A DNA stretch of 64,000 bases from NCBI GenBank assembly GCA_900549995.1, contig URQQ01000013.1:16039-80038 (forward strand), given 5' to 3'. The stretch comes from an uncultured Lachnospiraceae bacterium (GTDB taxonomy: Bacteria; Bacillota; Clostridia; Lachnospirales; Lachnospiraceae). Both the position numbers and the translations under genes were made by a program. The notes below the pieces were generated by a model, which did not search any database, was not told the origin of the DNA, and saw only the letters and a list, made by a program, of their open reading frames with translations. Each line of letters opens with the position of its first letter. Position 1 is the stretch's first letter. Below, piece by piece: positions 7,986-16,703 of the stretch.

Positions 7986-9977
7986 TTACAGTTTTCTTGT
8001 TACTTCGTACGCATTGCTGATCTGTGTTGTAATACTTCCAATTCCATTTCCGGCAACAATGTCAAATGTCTCGATTCCCTCTCCATTTAGCTCATTGCAG
8101 ATGGATGGCCTTGCACGGAATCCAATTGCGATGATTACATCATCCGCCTCGATTTCCTTTTTATTCCCTTCTTTATCAAGAAGAACTGCACCCTTATCAG
8201 TGATGCTGTCAAGTCTGTGACCCATCATCTTCCTGACACCGTTGACATCAAGAAGTTCATTGAGCATGTCTCTGACCCAGAACGGCACTCCATTCGGATC
8301 ATTTGCACAGATATCATCTAACGCTTCTGCCAGATACACTTCTTTCCCTTCTTTTCCCATGTCATATGCCATCTCTGCACCGACAAGACCACCACCAACA
8401 ATCACTACTTTCTGTCCCACTTCTTTCTTTCCTAATAAGACATCCGTACATGCCACAGATTTCTCACTGTGAATTCCCGGGATTGACGCCGGCATCAATG
8501 GTTCCGATCCAATGGCAAAAATAACAGAATCGGCTTTCTTTTCTTTCAGAATCTCTGGTGTAGCATCTACTCCAAGCGTAATGGTTACGCCGAGATCTTT
8601 GATCTCATTGATATACCACTGATTCAGATCGCGGATACTCTGTTTAAAACTATGTACTCCCGCATCAAACAGACGTCCACCAAGCTTTTCATCTCTCTCA
8701 ATCAATTCCACCTGATGTCCGCGGACTGCCGCGTTGCGTGCCGCTTCCATGCCGCACACACCGCCGCCGACTACGACAACCTTTTTCGGATTAACTGCTT
8801 TTGTTACGGGATACAGCCCTTCTTTCATTCCCTCCGGATTGACCGTACAGGTAGCAGATCCGGTGTTGAATGCAGAAGCCATACAGTTGCCACATGCGAT
8901 ACATGGACGGATCTTAAAAGACTGACCCATCTGCAGTTTCTTTACGTAGAATGGATCAGCAAGAGATGCTCTTCCAAGTGCAATTCCGTCCGCCTCCCCA
9001 TTTGCAACAGCAGCCTCTGCCATGTCTGGGTCATCCATACGTCCCGCGACATATACCGGGATAGATACTGCTTTTTTTAATTGTTTCGAAAGCTTCAGGT
9101 TATATCCTTTGTCAATGTAAGCTGGTGCCACGCAGTAATAGAAAGAATCATAAATACCAGAATTGACATCTAACATATCATAGCCATAACTTTGAAGCAA
9201 TTTTCCAATCTCACATGCCTCTTCAATCGTTCTTCCGGCTTCATCGGAGCCATCCAAAGAAGCCTCTCCGAATCCTTTGATCCAGGATTTCATTCCCATT
9301 CTGATCGAAACCGGGAAATTCTCTCCACATTCTTTCTTGATACCCTCTACAATTTTTCTCGGAACAGTCAGCCGTTTCTCTAACGTTCCGCCATATTCAT
9401 CATCACGCTGATTACTGATTGCCATAGCAAACTGATCCATCAGATATCCCCAGTGCATTGCATGAACTTCGACTCCGTCAAATCCTGCATCACAGGCCAT
9501 CTTCGCAGTCTTAATCATGTAGTGAATCTTAATCTCAATTTCCTCGGGTGTCATCTGTTCGCAGAGTTCTTCCGGATTACCGTATCTCGGAATTGGCGAA
9601 GGCGCTTTTTGTCCCGGTTTCATACGGCCATGGCCAAATCCTATCTGCATAAATGTTTTCGCTCCATATGCATGGATTCTCTGTGTCAGGCGGCAGGCGC
9701 TTTCTCTCCATTTTCCCGGTGCGTAGGACGGAGGCACCACACCATTGATCAGATCCGGCTTCTGTGCTTCCATATCAACCACAACACTGCCAAGTACAAT
9801 CAGCCCAAATCCTCCTCTTGCACGTTCGATATAATATTCAATTGTATTATTTGAATATTCACCGCGTGTTCCCTGCATATCGCCGGTGCCCATAGCTGCA
9901 ACCGCAAAACGGTTTTTCACCGTCAGACGCTTGCCGATTCTGAGCGGTGTAAATAAATTTTCATATTTTTTGCCCAT
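7986..9977 (-). CDS. NADH:flavin oxidoreductase with FMN, 4Fe-4S and FAD domains (enoate reductase / BaiCD-BaiH-like)
   Basis: A 663-residue multidomain reductase. Residues about 5-350 form an old-yellow-enzyme TIM barrel that binds FMN, with the loop DGVEVHAMHWGYLMDQF around residues 165-180. A Cys cluster, CIACGNC followed by a fourth Cys before TVNP (near residues 358-376), binds one 4Fe-4S cluster. The rest is an FAD/NAD(P)H unit with VVVVGGGVCGMEAARNA and VVIVGGGLVGAEMAYDM. Known relatives (2,4-dienoyl-CoA reductase, BaiCD/BaiH, daidzein reductase, trimethylamine dehydrogenase) reduce activated C=C bonds or demethylate amines. In this operon with SDRs and alcohol dehydrogenases it most likely reduces an enone or enoate. 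The start follows GATAGGAG. Confidence 0.93.
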   Translation of the reverse strand: MGKKYENLFTPLRIGKRLTVKNRFAVAAMGTGDMQGTRGEYSNNTIEYYIERARGGFGLIVLGSVVVDMEAQKPDLINGVVPPSYAPGKWRESACRLTQRIHAYGAKTFMQIGFGHGRMKPGQKAPSPIPRYGNPEELCEQMTPEEIEIKIHYMIKTAKMACDAGFDGVEVHAMHWGYLMDQFAMAISNQRDDEYGGTLEKRLTVPRKIVEGIKKECGENFPVSIRMGMKSWIKGFGEASLDGSDEAGRTIEEACEIGKLLQSYGYDMLDVNSGIYDSFYYCVAPAYIDKGYNLKLSKQLKKAVSIPVYVAGRMDDPDMAEAAVANGEADGIALGRASLADPFYVKKLQMGQSFKIRPCIACGNCMASAFNTGSATCTVNPEGMKEGLYPVTKAVNPKKVVVVGGGVCGMEAARNAAVRGHQVELIERDEKLGGRLFDAGVHSFKQSIRDLNQWYINEIKDLGVTITLGVDATPEILKEKKADSVIFAIGSEPLMPASIPGIHSEKSVACTDVLLGKKEVGQKVVIVGGGLVGAEMAYDMGKEGKEVYLAEALDDICANDPNGVPFWVRDMLNELLDVNGVRKMMGHRLDSITDKGAVLLDKEGNKKEIEADDVIIAIGFRARPSICNELNGEGIETFDIVAGNGIGSITTQISNAYEVTRKL

Positions 9978-10003
9978 TTTATATCTCCTATCAAATCATG
10001 TGG

Positions 10004-11149
10004 CTATACTAAATATTTTTCCAGTGATACCTTAAACAAGTTATAGATATCATCTCTGCTCAATTCTTCCGGATTGGCCTCCAGTCTCCATGTCTGCTGT
10101 GTCATGAACATATCTGTCCATTTCTGAAGTTCTTCTTCTGTCACTGTGATATCCACGTCACGGTTTGTAAGTTGTCTCACATAATCCGCAAATTCCGCCG
10201 CATCCTTGAATCCACATTTTTCAACAATCGGCTGTACCAGCGACTGATCCTTGAACGCCTTTAAATATTCTCCGAGGAAAATGCCACATGCAAGACCATG
10301 GCACACTTCTTTATAATGAGAAAGCGGATATCCAAGACCATGAGGAACTAAGGTACAGGTCTGCTGGAAAGCTACTCCCTGCATCAGGGAATGCTGACTC
10401 ATCTTCTCGAATTTTTCTTCATCCATTGTCCCGGCAAGAAGGTCATCTTTGAACTCTGCGAACAGTTTAAATGCCGCATCAGAGATTGCCTGATTCATCA
10501 CATTGGTATCCTTATGAAGATATCCTTCCACGCCATGAGCCAGTGCGTCAATTGCACCGGTATCAAGAAGAAACTGTGGTGAATGGATGAGATAGGAAGG
10601 ATCCACGAAAGAAATCTCCGGGTACAGCCACATATTCTGTGATTCTTTGGTATCCTTGTCTGCTCTTGTAAGCACTGCGCCGCCTGTCACTTCGGAACCA
10701 GTTCCTGCTGTCGTCGGGACAGTCAGAACCGGAATGTCACACATATTCTTGTAATTATTCAGCAATTTTCCCGGCCAGAAAAAGATCTTATATGGATCAT
10801 CTGCTCCATCGTTAATGAACTGTGCCAGAGATTTTGCGGAATCCATTGCAGATCCGCCGCCTACGCCAAATACAAAATCAGGAACAAAACCATCCAATGA
10901 ATTGTAAATATCAACAATACTCTCAACAGAAGGATTCTCTTCCGCATGATCATAAACCTTGTATTCAATTCCCAACTCTTTCAACACCTCCTCGGTGTCT
11001 GCGAGCGCAAAATTCGGACAATTCTCAATGAACTCCGTTGTAACAATGACTGCTTTTTTCCCCAATGCCTGAATCTTATCTGCATTTTCTTTTAAACATC
11101 CTTTTCCAAAATATACGCATGTCTGCGTATCATATCTGAACGATTTCAT
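10004..11149 (-). CDS. Iron-containing alcohol dehydrogenase (copy 3)
   Basis: A 381-residue group III alcohol dehydrogenase, a close paralogue of the enzyme at 5552-6733. The open frame extends upstream to 11356, but the proper start is the ATG at 11149: it follows GGAGCGGTAATAAG and gives MKSFRYDTQTCVYFG, aligning with copy 1. It has GVGGGSAMDSAKSLAQ, TTAGTGSEVTGGAVLT, DTGAIDALAHGVEG and HYKEVCHGLACG, so the cofactor and metal-binding residues look intact. Two near-duplicate dehydrogenases in one operon suggest two similar alcohol or aldehyde steps, or different substrate stereoisomers. Confidence 0.92.
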   Translation of the reverse strand: MKSFRYDTQTCVYFGKGCLKENADKIQALGKKAVIVTTEFIENCPNFALADTEEVLKELGIEYKVYDHAEENPSVESIVDIYNSLDGFVPDFVFGVGGGSAMDSAKSLAQFINDGADDPYKIFFWPGKLLNNYKNMCDIPVLTVPTTAGTGSEVTGGAVLTRADKDTKESQNMWLYPEISFVDPSYLIHSPQFLLDTGAIDALAHGVEGYLHKDTNVMNQAISDAAFKLFAEFKDDLLAGTMDEEKFEKMSQHSLMQGVAFQQTCTLVPHGLGYPLSHYKEVCHGLACGIFLGEYLKAFKDQSLVQPIVEKCGFKDAAEFADYVRQLTNRDVDITVTEEELQKWTDMFMTQQTWRLEANPEELSRDDIYNLFKVSLEKYLV

Positions 11150-11228
11150 CTTATTACCGCTCCTCCTTTTTTCATGCTGATAGGAAAAATGTGCTGTGCA
11201 TATCAGCCACACAGCACATCTGCCCATT

Positions 11229-12002
11229 TTATAAGAACGCACCATTACATACCTGAAGTACCTGTCCCTTAACAGCCTTGCCCATGTCACTTGCAAGATA
11301 CAGACATGCATTTGCCTGATCTTCCGGCTGACACTCTGGTCCCGGGAAGTACACATAATGTCCGCTATGTTTCAGATATTCTGCTCCTCCAGGCTGTTCT
11401 CCTGCAAGATTCTCAAGATGAGCCGGGGTCACGGTTGCTCCCGGTGCAACTGCGTTGATCCGGATATTGGTTGCCTCAAGTCTCATCGCCACATTCTTTG
11501 TAAATGTGTTAAGTCCGCCTTTTGTCGAACAGTAAGCTGCGCCGCAGAATGGTCTTGATCCATTGACAGAAGAAATATTGATAATAACGCCTTCATTCTT
11601 AGGCATAAAGATTTTAAGAGCCTCTCTGGTGTATTTCATCGGTCCTCCAAGATTCGTTCTTAAAATGGTATCAAGCCATTCATCAGACAACTCATCAATC
11701 ATTGTCATCTCTCCGATTCCCGCATTGTTAATTACAATATCAAGATCTCCAAAGTTATCCATTGCAGTCTTGAATACTCTCTCTGTATCAGGAGTAGAAG
11801 CGATATCTGCCTGAACACCAATGATATCGTTATAACCTTTTGCTTTTAACTCCTCTACCACTTTGTCTAATTTTTCTTTTCCTCTTGCTGTTCCTACAAC
11901 TTTACACCCTTCACGTAAGAACGTCTCTGCCATTGTAGTTCCCATTCCATAACTGATACCTGTGATAATTGCTACTTTTCCTTCTAACATTTTTGCCTGC
12001 AT
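11229..12002 (-). CDS. Short-chain dehydrogenase/reductase (3-oxoacyl-reductase-like)
   Basis: A classical SDR of about 257 residues from the ATG at 12002, chosen because AAAGGAGTAAAAAA lies just before it (an in-frame codon at 12029 is poorer). Motifs are GISYGMG for NAD(P), NNAGIG, ISSVNG with the catalytic Ser, and YCSTK. The C-terminal PEDQANACLYLASD segment is typical of FabG-like and hydroxysteroid dehydrogenases. A gap of about 130 bp separates it from the MFS gene upstream and holds a copy of the CGATTGTGA motif also found in the operon's leading promoter. Confidence 0.92.
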   Translation of the reverse strand: MQAKMLEGKVAIITGISYGMGTTMAETFLREGCKVVGTARGKEKLDKVVEELKAKGYNDIIGVQADIASTPDTERVFKTAMDNFGDLDIVINNAGIGEMTMIDELSDEWLDTILRTNLGGPMKYTREALKIFMPKNEGVIINISSVNGSRPFCGAAYCSTKGGLNTFTKNVAMRLEATNIRINAVAPGATVTPAHLENLAGEQPGGAEYLKHSGHYVYFPGPECQPEDQANACLYLASDMGKAVKGQVLQVCNGAFL

Positions 12003-12135
12003 TTTTTTACTCCTTTCAATAGAGAACATTTCCTTTTTTCGACTACCCTTAATATAATTATCGGTTCCAGCCGGGAAAAAGTAAAATATACAATCTTGAT
12101 CGTCACAATCGTTTTTTTATATTGCAACACATGTT

Positions 12136-13335
12136 TTATCTGGGTTCATATTTCTTTGGCCTCATCATACGGATGATTGTCCAGACTACAGCGACTGCTA
12201 TAGCAAACCACATGCCAAACCGGACTGATGTTGCCGGATTTTCACTTCCTGAGAACCTGTTTACTGCCGCGATAAAGTAGGTACTCAGGAATGCACTGAA
12301 ATTCCACACAGCGGCAAAGATTCCATTTGCAAGGGCGACTCCGGATGGTGCAACACATGCGTCAAAATCCCGTGCACATACTGTTGAAATTGTAAATGTC
12401 GCAAATCCAACACAGAACTGACTGATCATTACCATCGGAACATTGGATGCATATCCGCAAAGTCCCAGTCCGATAATACTGGAAATCAGCCCCACCGGAA
12501 GCATATACTTTCTCAAATGACGGAATAGAAAGGCGTAAACTGCTCCGGCAGCCACTCCGGCAATAGAGTTTGCTGACCCGGCAAGCCCTGCTGTGGCTGC
12601 CGTACCAATTCCGTTATAAGCAATAATAGATGACATATTAAGTGAAACAGTATACATTGCAATGAACCAGAAGAAAAATCCTGCGCAAATCGCAATCACC
12701 CGCATGGAAAAATGAGGTTTGTCAGAAACTTCCGTCTGTGCTGCTGCCGTCTCATCGGATGCATCCTCCGGCTCCTTCAGCATAAATATCATCATTAAGA
12801 TCGGCACGATCAAAACAAGATGTACCAGCCAGATTACATGTACGTTGATATCACACACCCATCCTGATACGGTCTGGTAGAACACACCTGAGAGATTCAA
12901 AACCACAACGGATACCCCCAGATAACGGCTTCTTTCCTCACCCTTGAATAGTCTTAAAATCAGTGCGTTACAAAGTGGAAATGCTAATCCTTGTCCAATA
13001 CCACAAAAGATTCGTGATGCAAGAATCAATGTGAAATTATCGCGCGTAAAATATGGAATAATACCTCCCACCATTACAATTGCCGTCGCAATAATTCCAA
13101 GCTTCTTATACCCGATACGATTCCCGGCGATTGCTCCTGAAATGATAGAAAAAGGAACAATCCCAAGATAAACCAAAGTGGTGATCAAAAGAATCTGGCT
13201 ATACGGAACATCTGTATAATACTCCGATAGACTGTTCATAGCCGGCAGTACAATGAATGATGCCTGCTGAACTAACAATGTCGCGATGGCTCCAATCGCT
13301 AAAATCACCCCGCCTTTTTTTACCGTGTTACTCAT
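12136..13335 (-). CDS. MFS transporter, first gene of the catabolic operon
   Basis: A 12-segment major facilitator of about 399 residues. The ATG at 13335 follows TTGGAGGATATT; a TTG at 13347 in the same frame is less likely. It leads the eight-gene operon and is divergent from the LysR gene, so it is probably the substrate importer and the main target of that regulator. It is not closely similar by eye to the MFS protein that ends the operon. The transported compound cannot be read from the sequence. Confidence 0.88.
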   Translation of the reverse strand: MSNTVKKGGVILAIGAIATLLVQQASFIVLPAMNSLSEYYTDVPYSQILLITTLVYLGIVPFSIISGAIAGNRIGYKKLGIIATAIVMVGGIIPYFTRDNFTLILASRIFCGIGQGLAFPLCNALILRLFKGEERSRYLGVSVVVLNLSGVFYQTVSGWVCDINVHVIWLVHLVLIVPILMMIFMLKEPEDASDETAAAQTEVSDKPHFSMRVIAICAGFFFWFIAMYTVSLNMSSIIAYNGIGTAATAGLAGSANSIAGVAAGAVYAFLFRHLRKYMLPVGLISSIIGLGLCGYASNVPMVMISQFCVGFATFTISTVCARDFDACVAPSGVALANGIFAAVWNFSAFLSTYFIAAVNRFSGSENPATSVRFGMWFAIAVAVVWTIIRMMRPKKYEPR

Positions 13336-13440
13336 AATATCCTCCAATTCATTTTCCTTAGAAATTCTTCTGGTGAACTACGCTGTCAATTGGCCAATGA
13401 CACAGGTATGTGATTTTGCACTACCCTTTTCGTTGATAAT

Positions 13441-13488
13441 ATTATATAATTTAAAAAAGAAGATGGAAAATACACAAATTCGATTGTG
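13441..13488 (-). promoter_or_regulatory. LysR-type operator and promoter for the catabolic operon
   Basis: On the minus strand TATAAT lies at 13446-13441 with no good -35 in front of it. Centred about 46 bp upstream of the expected transcript start is CACAA-N6-TTGTG (13473-13488), an interrupted palindrome in the place where LysR regulators usually activate. It lies in the 209-bp region shared with the divergent LysR gene. The sequence is seen; regulator binding is inferred. Confidence 0.5.
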
Positions 13489-13544
13489 AAAATAGAATAA
13501 AAATATCAGATTTCCCTGTTAATATTCAGAAAGAGAGGTATGCT

Positions 13545-14450
13545 ATGACCCTGATGCAGCTGCGGTACTTTTTAGAAGTATCTAAAACACGGCATTTTAC
13601 TGCTGCGGCCAATAATCTCTATGTGGCCCAGTCAAGCCTGAGTCATGCGATTCATGAACTTGAGAACGAACTGGGCGTTCCCCTGTTTATCCGATGCAAT
13701 AACAAGAACGTTTCACTTAGTAATTACGGACAGGCATTTTTACCATATGTAGAGAAAATAATGCAGACACTGGAGGAAGGACAAAATGAAGTGGAAGGAT
13801 TGAAAAGCCCTTTATATGGCAAGGTAAAAATTTCATTCTTTTTCAGTGTAGCACTAACAACTATTCCGTTTTTAACCAGACGGTTCCGATCCGATAATCC
13901 TGATAATCATATTAAGCTTAGTTTCGAAGTGAATCACAACTGGTCAGATTTAAAGGATCTCCTGATACGTGGAAGATGTGATCTGGTTATTTCCTGCAAT
14001 GAATTATCTTCTAATATAGAATCCAGACAATTTGGATTCCAGAAAATCATCCTTATTGTGTCAAAGGATCATCCATTTGCCAGCAGGGAATCTGTCACAA
14101 TTCAGGAAATTGCCGGGGAAAATATCATCGCAATCGATCCTAATTCCAATCTTGACTGCGCAATCAAGAATATGTTTAGCAGCGAGGGCATCACTCCGAA
14201 GATTACCTATGTTACCGATTGGACTTCTTCTCAATTACATATCTCCGTAGGTGACGGAATCGGTTTTTCAACGGATGTTCCGGTAGATGAGAAATTCCTG
14301 AAAAAAATACCGGTCGATCACCCTGGAGTTTTGATGCCGCTTTATATCAGTTGGGCAAAAAACCGGAAATTATCCCAGGCTACAACATTCTACAGAGACT
14401 ACCTTCTAAAGTTTGCTATGGACGAAGGTATGGACAAATTAATCTTCTAA
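13545..14450 (+). CDS. LysR-family transcriptional regulator
   Basis: A 301-residue LysR protein. The N-terminal winged helix covers residues 1-60 (MTLMQLRYFLEVSKTRHF, then AANNLYVAQSSLSHAIHELE). The ligand-binding domain starts near residue 90 (GKVKISFFFSVALT). GAGAGG precedes the ATG. It is transcribed away from the eight-gene catabolic operon, the usual arrangement for a LysR activator of a neighbouring pathway. Its inducer is likely the pathway substrate or an intermediate. A terminator follows at once. Confidence 0.92.
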   Translation: MTLMQLRYFLEVSKTRHFTAAANNLYVAQSSLSHAIHELENELGVPLFIRCNNKNVSLSNYGQAFLPYVEKIMQTLEEGQNEVEGLKSPLYGKVKISFFFSVALTTIPFLTRRFRSDNPDNHIKLSFEVNHNWSDLKDLLIRGRCDLVISCNELSSNIESRQFGFQKIILIVSKDHPFASRESVTIQEIAGENIIAIDPNSNLDCAIKNMFSSEGITPKITYVTDWTSSQLHISVGDGIGFSTDVPVDEKFLKKIPVDHPGVLMPLYISWAKNRKLSQATTFYRDYLLKFAMDEGMDKLIF

Positions 14451-14466
14451 ATTTACAAAATAAATA

Positions 14467-14510
14467 GCGTGCAGCAATGGATTTCCTTACCCTTGCCGCA
14501 CGCTTTTCTT
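14467..14510 (+). terminator. Intrinsic terminator after the LysR gene
   Basis: GCGTGC-A-GCAA pairs with TTGC-C-GCACGC, followed by TTTTCTT. It lies 17 bp after the LysR stop and may also serve the convergent SMP-30 gene. Confidence 0.85.
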
Positions 14511-14533
14511 ATTTTCGTCTGTTTGTTTTGTTC

Positions 14534-15517
14534 TTATAAATACTGATAACTCGCGAGGGATGCTTTCGCAAACGCTCCGCATTTGAAAATCCAGGCACCA
14601 TTCCTGGAATCATTTGTACAGATGTATAATTCATTTGTACCTGGCCGAATTGCTGTGTGGGTCGTTCCAAGGTGATCGCCATTCTCTCTGCCCGGCATCA
14701 TAATCTGTCCAATCAGCCAGCCAGCTTTATTAAAGACCATCACCCGTCCCTGCTCATACATCGACACATACAGATTGTCATCATCATCAATTTCACAGGA
14801 ATCACATACACCGCCGCCAGAGAAATAATAGCAGACATGAACTCCAAACGGAGCGATCAGCGGGGCGATATCTGTCGGGCCGCCCTCCGGATCAAGAGAT
14901 ACCCGTGTCAGTCTCATCGCGTTGGATTCTGTAATCCATACTGTTTTTTCGTCCTTTGATAAAGCCAATCCATTGGGACCGCAGAGACCATCTAGAAGTG
15001 TTGTCTGAGTTCCGTCTGGTGCAACATAGTATACTGCCCCATTTGGCTCACTTACATTTCCCGTGAAATCATTATAATAATATCCCCCCTTTGAATCAAA
15101 ACACATATCATCTACAACCGGTCCCTGTAATTCGATCCGGTAATCAGTTCCGTCCGGATTGCAGGAGAAGATATAACCTTCTTTAAATGTCGGTCCTACA
15201 CTTGGAATCCAAATCCGTCCATTTTTATGCGGTTTCACGGCTGACATGGCTCTTTTCTCCGGATCCTCATAAACAATGACATCCTCTTTTGTATCACAGT
15301 TTACTCTATGAAGCTTGCTTGCCGGGCCGCCAGCCTCAACAAACCACAGGTTTCCTTCACGGTCAAAGTTAGTCCCCTCTAAATCACTGAAACAAGTCTG
15401 TTCAACTTTCAGCCATGGTTCTGCATAGATTGTCTGCACACCCTTCTCCGCAGGTGCAATAGGCGCTATTTGATCTTCTACACCATACTTTAATGTTGGA
15501 ATAAAATTATTAATCAT
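14534..15517 (-). CDS. SMP-30/gluconolactonase-family protein
   Basis: A six-bladed beta-propeller protein of about 327 residues related to SMP-30, gluconolactonase and drug-responsive lactonases. The ATG at 15517 follows AATGGAGATTTTT; an in-frame codon at 15550 is less likely. Seen motifs include the Glu in DLEGTNFDREGNLWFVEAGG (a likely metal ligand), LCGPNGLALSKDEKTVWITES with the conserved Asn, and DSCEIDDDDNLYVS with acidic residues near the third ligand. There is no signal peptide, so it is cytoplasmic. It would hydrolyse a lactone; with the alpha/beta hydrolase next to it, ring-opening of a pathway intermediate is plausible. The substrate is not known. Confidence 0.85.
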   Translation of the reverse strand: MINNFIPTLKYGVEDQIAPIAPAEKGVQTIYAEPWLKVEQTCFSDLEGTNFDREGNLWFVEAGGPASKLHRVNCDTKEDVIVYEDPEKRAMSAVKPHKNGRIWIPSVGPTFKEGYIFSCNPDGTDYRIELQGPVVDDMCFDSKGGYYYNDFTGNVSEPNGAVYYVAPDGTQTTLLDGLCGPNGLALSKDEKTVWITESNAMRLTRVSLDPEGGPTDIAPLIAPFGVHVCYYFSGGGVCDSCEIDDDDNLYVSMYEQGRVMVFNKAGWLIGQIMMPGRENGDHLGTTHTAIRPGTNELYICTNDSRNGAWIFKCGAFAKASLASYQYL

Positions 15518-15702
15518 AAAAATCTCCATTCTGCCGCTTTGCGGCTGCACAATTTGTCAAATCCATGCATGAACTTTACTTGTATTCATCTTAAAGCACC
15601 CTTTTGTATTTGTAAAATATAAAAACTTAATCGAAAAATTATATAACGGGATACACAATGTCCACAACACACACAGAAATCTTCTGCCAGTGTTTTTAGT
15701 TT

Positions 15703-16680
15703 TTATCCCAAATACTTCTGGAAGAATTCTGTTATCTTATCAAATGGAATTACATCCGTCCGGTCATATAAATCCGTATGGACTGCTCCCGGAATGATCA
15801 TCAGTTCCTTATTATCACCATTGAGTTTTTCAAAGGCATCTCTGCTGAAATAACAGGAATGTGCTTTTTCGCCATGAATCAACAATACTGCATTTCTGAT
15901 TTCCTGGCTGTACTGTAAAATCGGCATGTTAAGGAATGACAGGGAGGATGTGATATTCCAGCCGCCATTTGAATTCAGTGACCTTACATGATACCCTCTG
16001 TCTGTCTTGTAATAATCATAATAATCCTTTACAAAGAAAGGTGCATCTTCAGGCAGGGGATCCACCACACCTCCGGCAAGGGCATATTCGCCGTTTTTAT
16101 AATCTGCGATCCTCTGGGCATTTAAAGCTTGACGTTTCTCATACCTGGCTTCCTCAGTGTCCTCAGAATCAAAATATCCTTTTGCATTGACCCTGCTCAA
16201 ATCATACATCGTGGAGGACACCGTTGCTTTGATCCTGGTATCAATAGCCGCTGCATTCAGTGCCATCCCGCCCCATCCGCAGATACCGATAATACCGATC
16301 TTATCAGGGTCAACCATCTCCTGAACGGACAGAAAATCAACTGCCGCCTGAAAATCCTCTGTATTGATATCGGGCGAAGCTACATATCTTGGAGTTCCGC
16401 CGCTTTCCCCTGTGAAGGATGGATCAAAGGCAATGGTTAGAAATCCTCTCTCAGCCATTATCTGTGCATACAGTCCGGAAGCCTGCTCCTTAACCGCACC
16501 AAACGGTCCGCTTACCGCGATCGCCGCCAGTTTTCCCTCTGCATTCTTCGGCACGTACATATCAGCCGCCAGTGTGATGCCATAACGGTTGTGGAAAGTC
16601 ACCTTACTGTGGTTCACTTTTTCACTCTGCGGGAAAGTTTTATCCCATTCTTTAGTTAAATTCAGCTGTTCTTTGATCAT
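15703..16680 (-). CDS. Alpha/beta hydrolase with Cys at the nucleophile position
   Basis: A 325-residue alpha/beta hydrolase of the YcjY / dienelactone-hydrolase-like group. The region that normally reads GxSxG is GICGWGG (residues 132-138), which puts Cys134 at the nucleophile elbow, as in dienelactone hydrolases. A strand-end Asp is seen in AFDPSFTGESGG. The His is probably in IPGAVHTDLYDR near the C-terminus, with VLLIHGEKAHSCYFS before it. No signal peptide is present. It ends about 185 bp before the SMP-30 gene, in the same orientation, and follows a sugar acetyltransferase gene. Likely an esterase or lactonase; the substrate is unknown. Confidence 0.85.
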   Translation of the reverse strand: MIKEQLNLTKEWDKTFPQSEKVNHSKVTFHNRYGITLAADMYVPKNAEGKLAAIAVSGPFGAVKEQASGLYAQIMAERGFLTIAFDPSFTGESGGTPRYVASPDINTEDFQAAVDFLSVQEMVDPDKIGIIGICGWGGMALNAAAIDTRIKATVSSTMYDLSRVNAKGYFDSEDTEEARYEKRQALNAQRIADYKNGEYALAGGVVDPLPEDAPFFVKDYYDYYKTDRGYHVRSLNSNGGWNITSSLSFLNMPILQYSQEIRNAVLLIHGEKAHSCYFSRDAFEKLNGDNKELMIIPGAVHTDLYDRTDVIPFDKITEFFQKYLG

Positions 16681-16703
16681 TCTAAACTCCTTCTTTCTAT
16701 TAT

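Noticed and set aside
3488..13335. Classical bile-acid 7-dehydroxylation (bai) operon
   Set aside because: An OYE-like reductase, SDRs and MFS genes are present, but the diagnostic baiB (CoA ligase), baiE (dehydratase) and baiF (CoA transferase) types are absent, and three Fe-alcohol dehydrogenases do not belong to bai.
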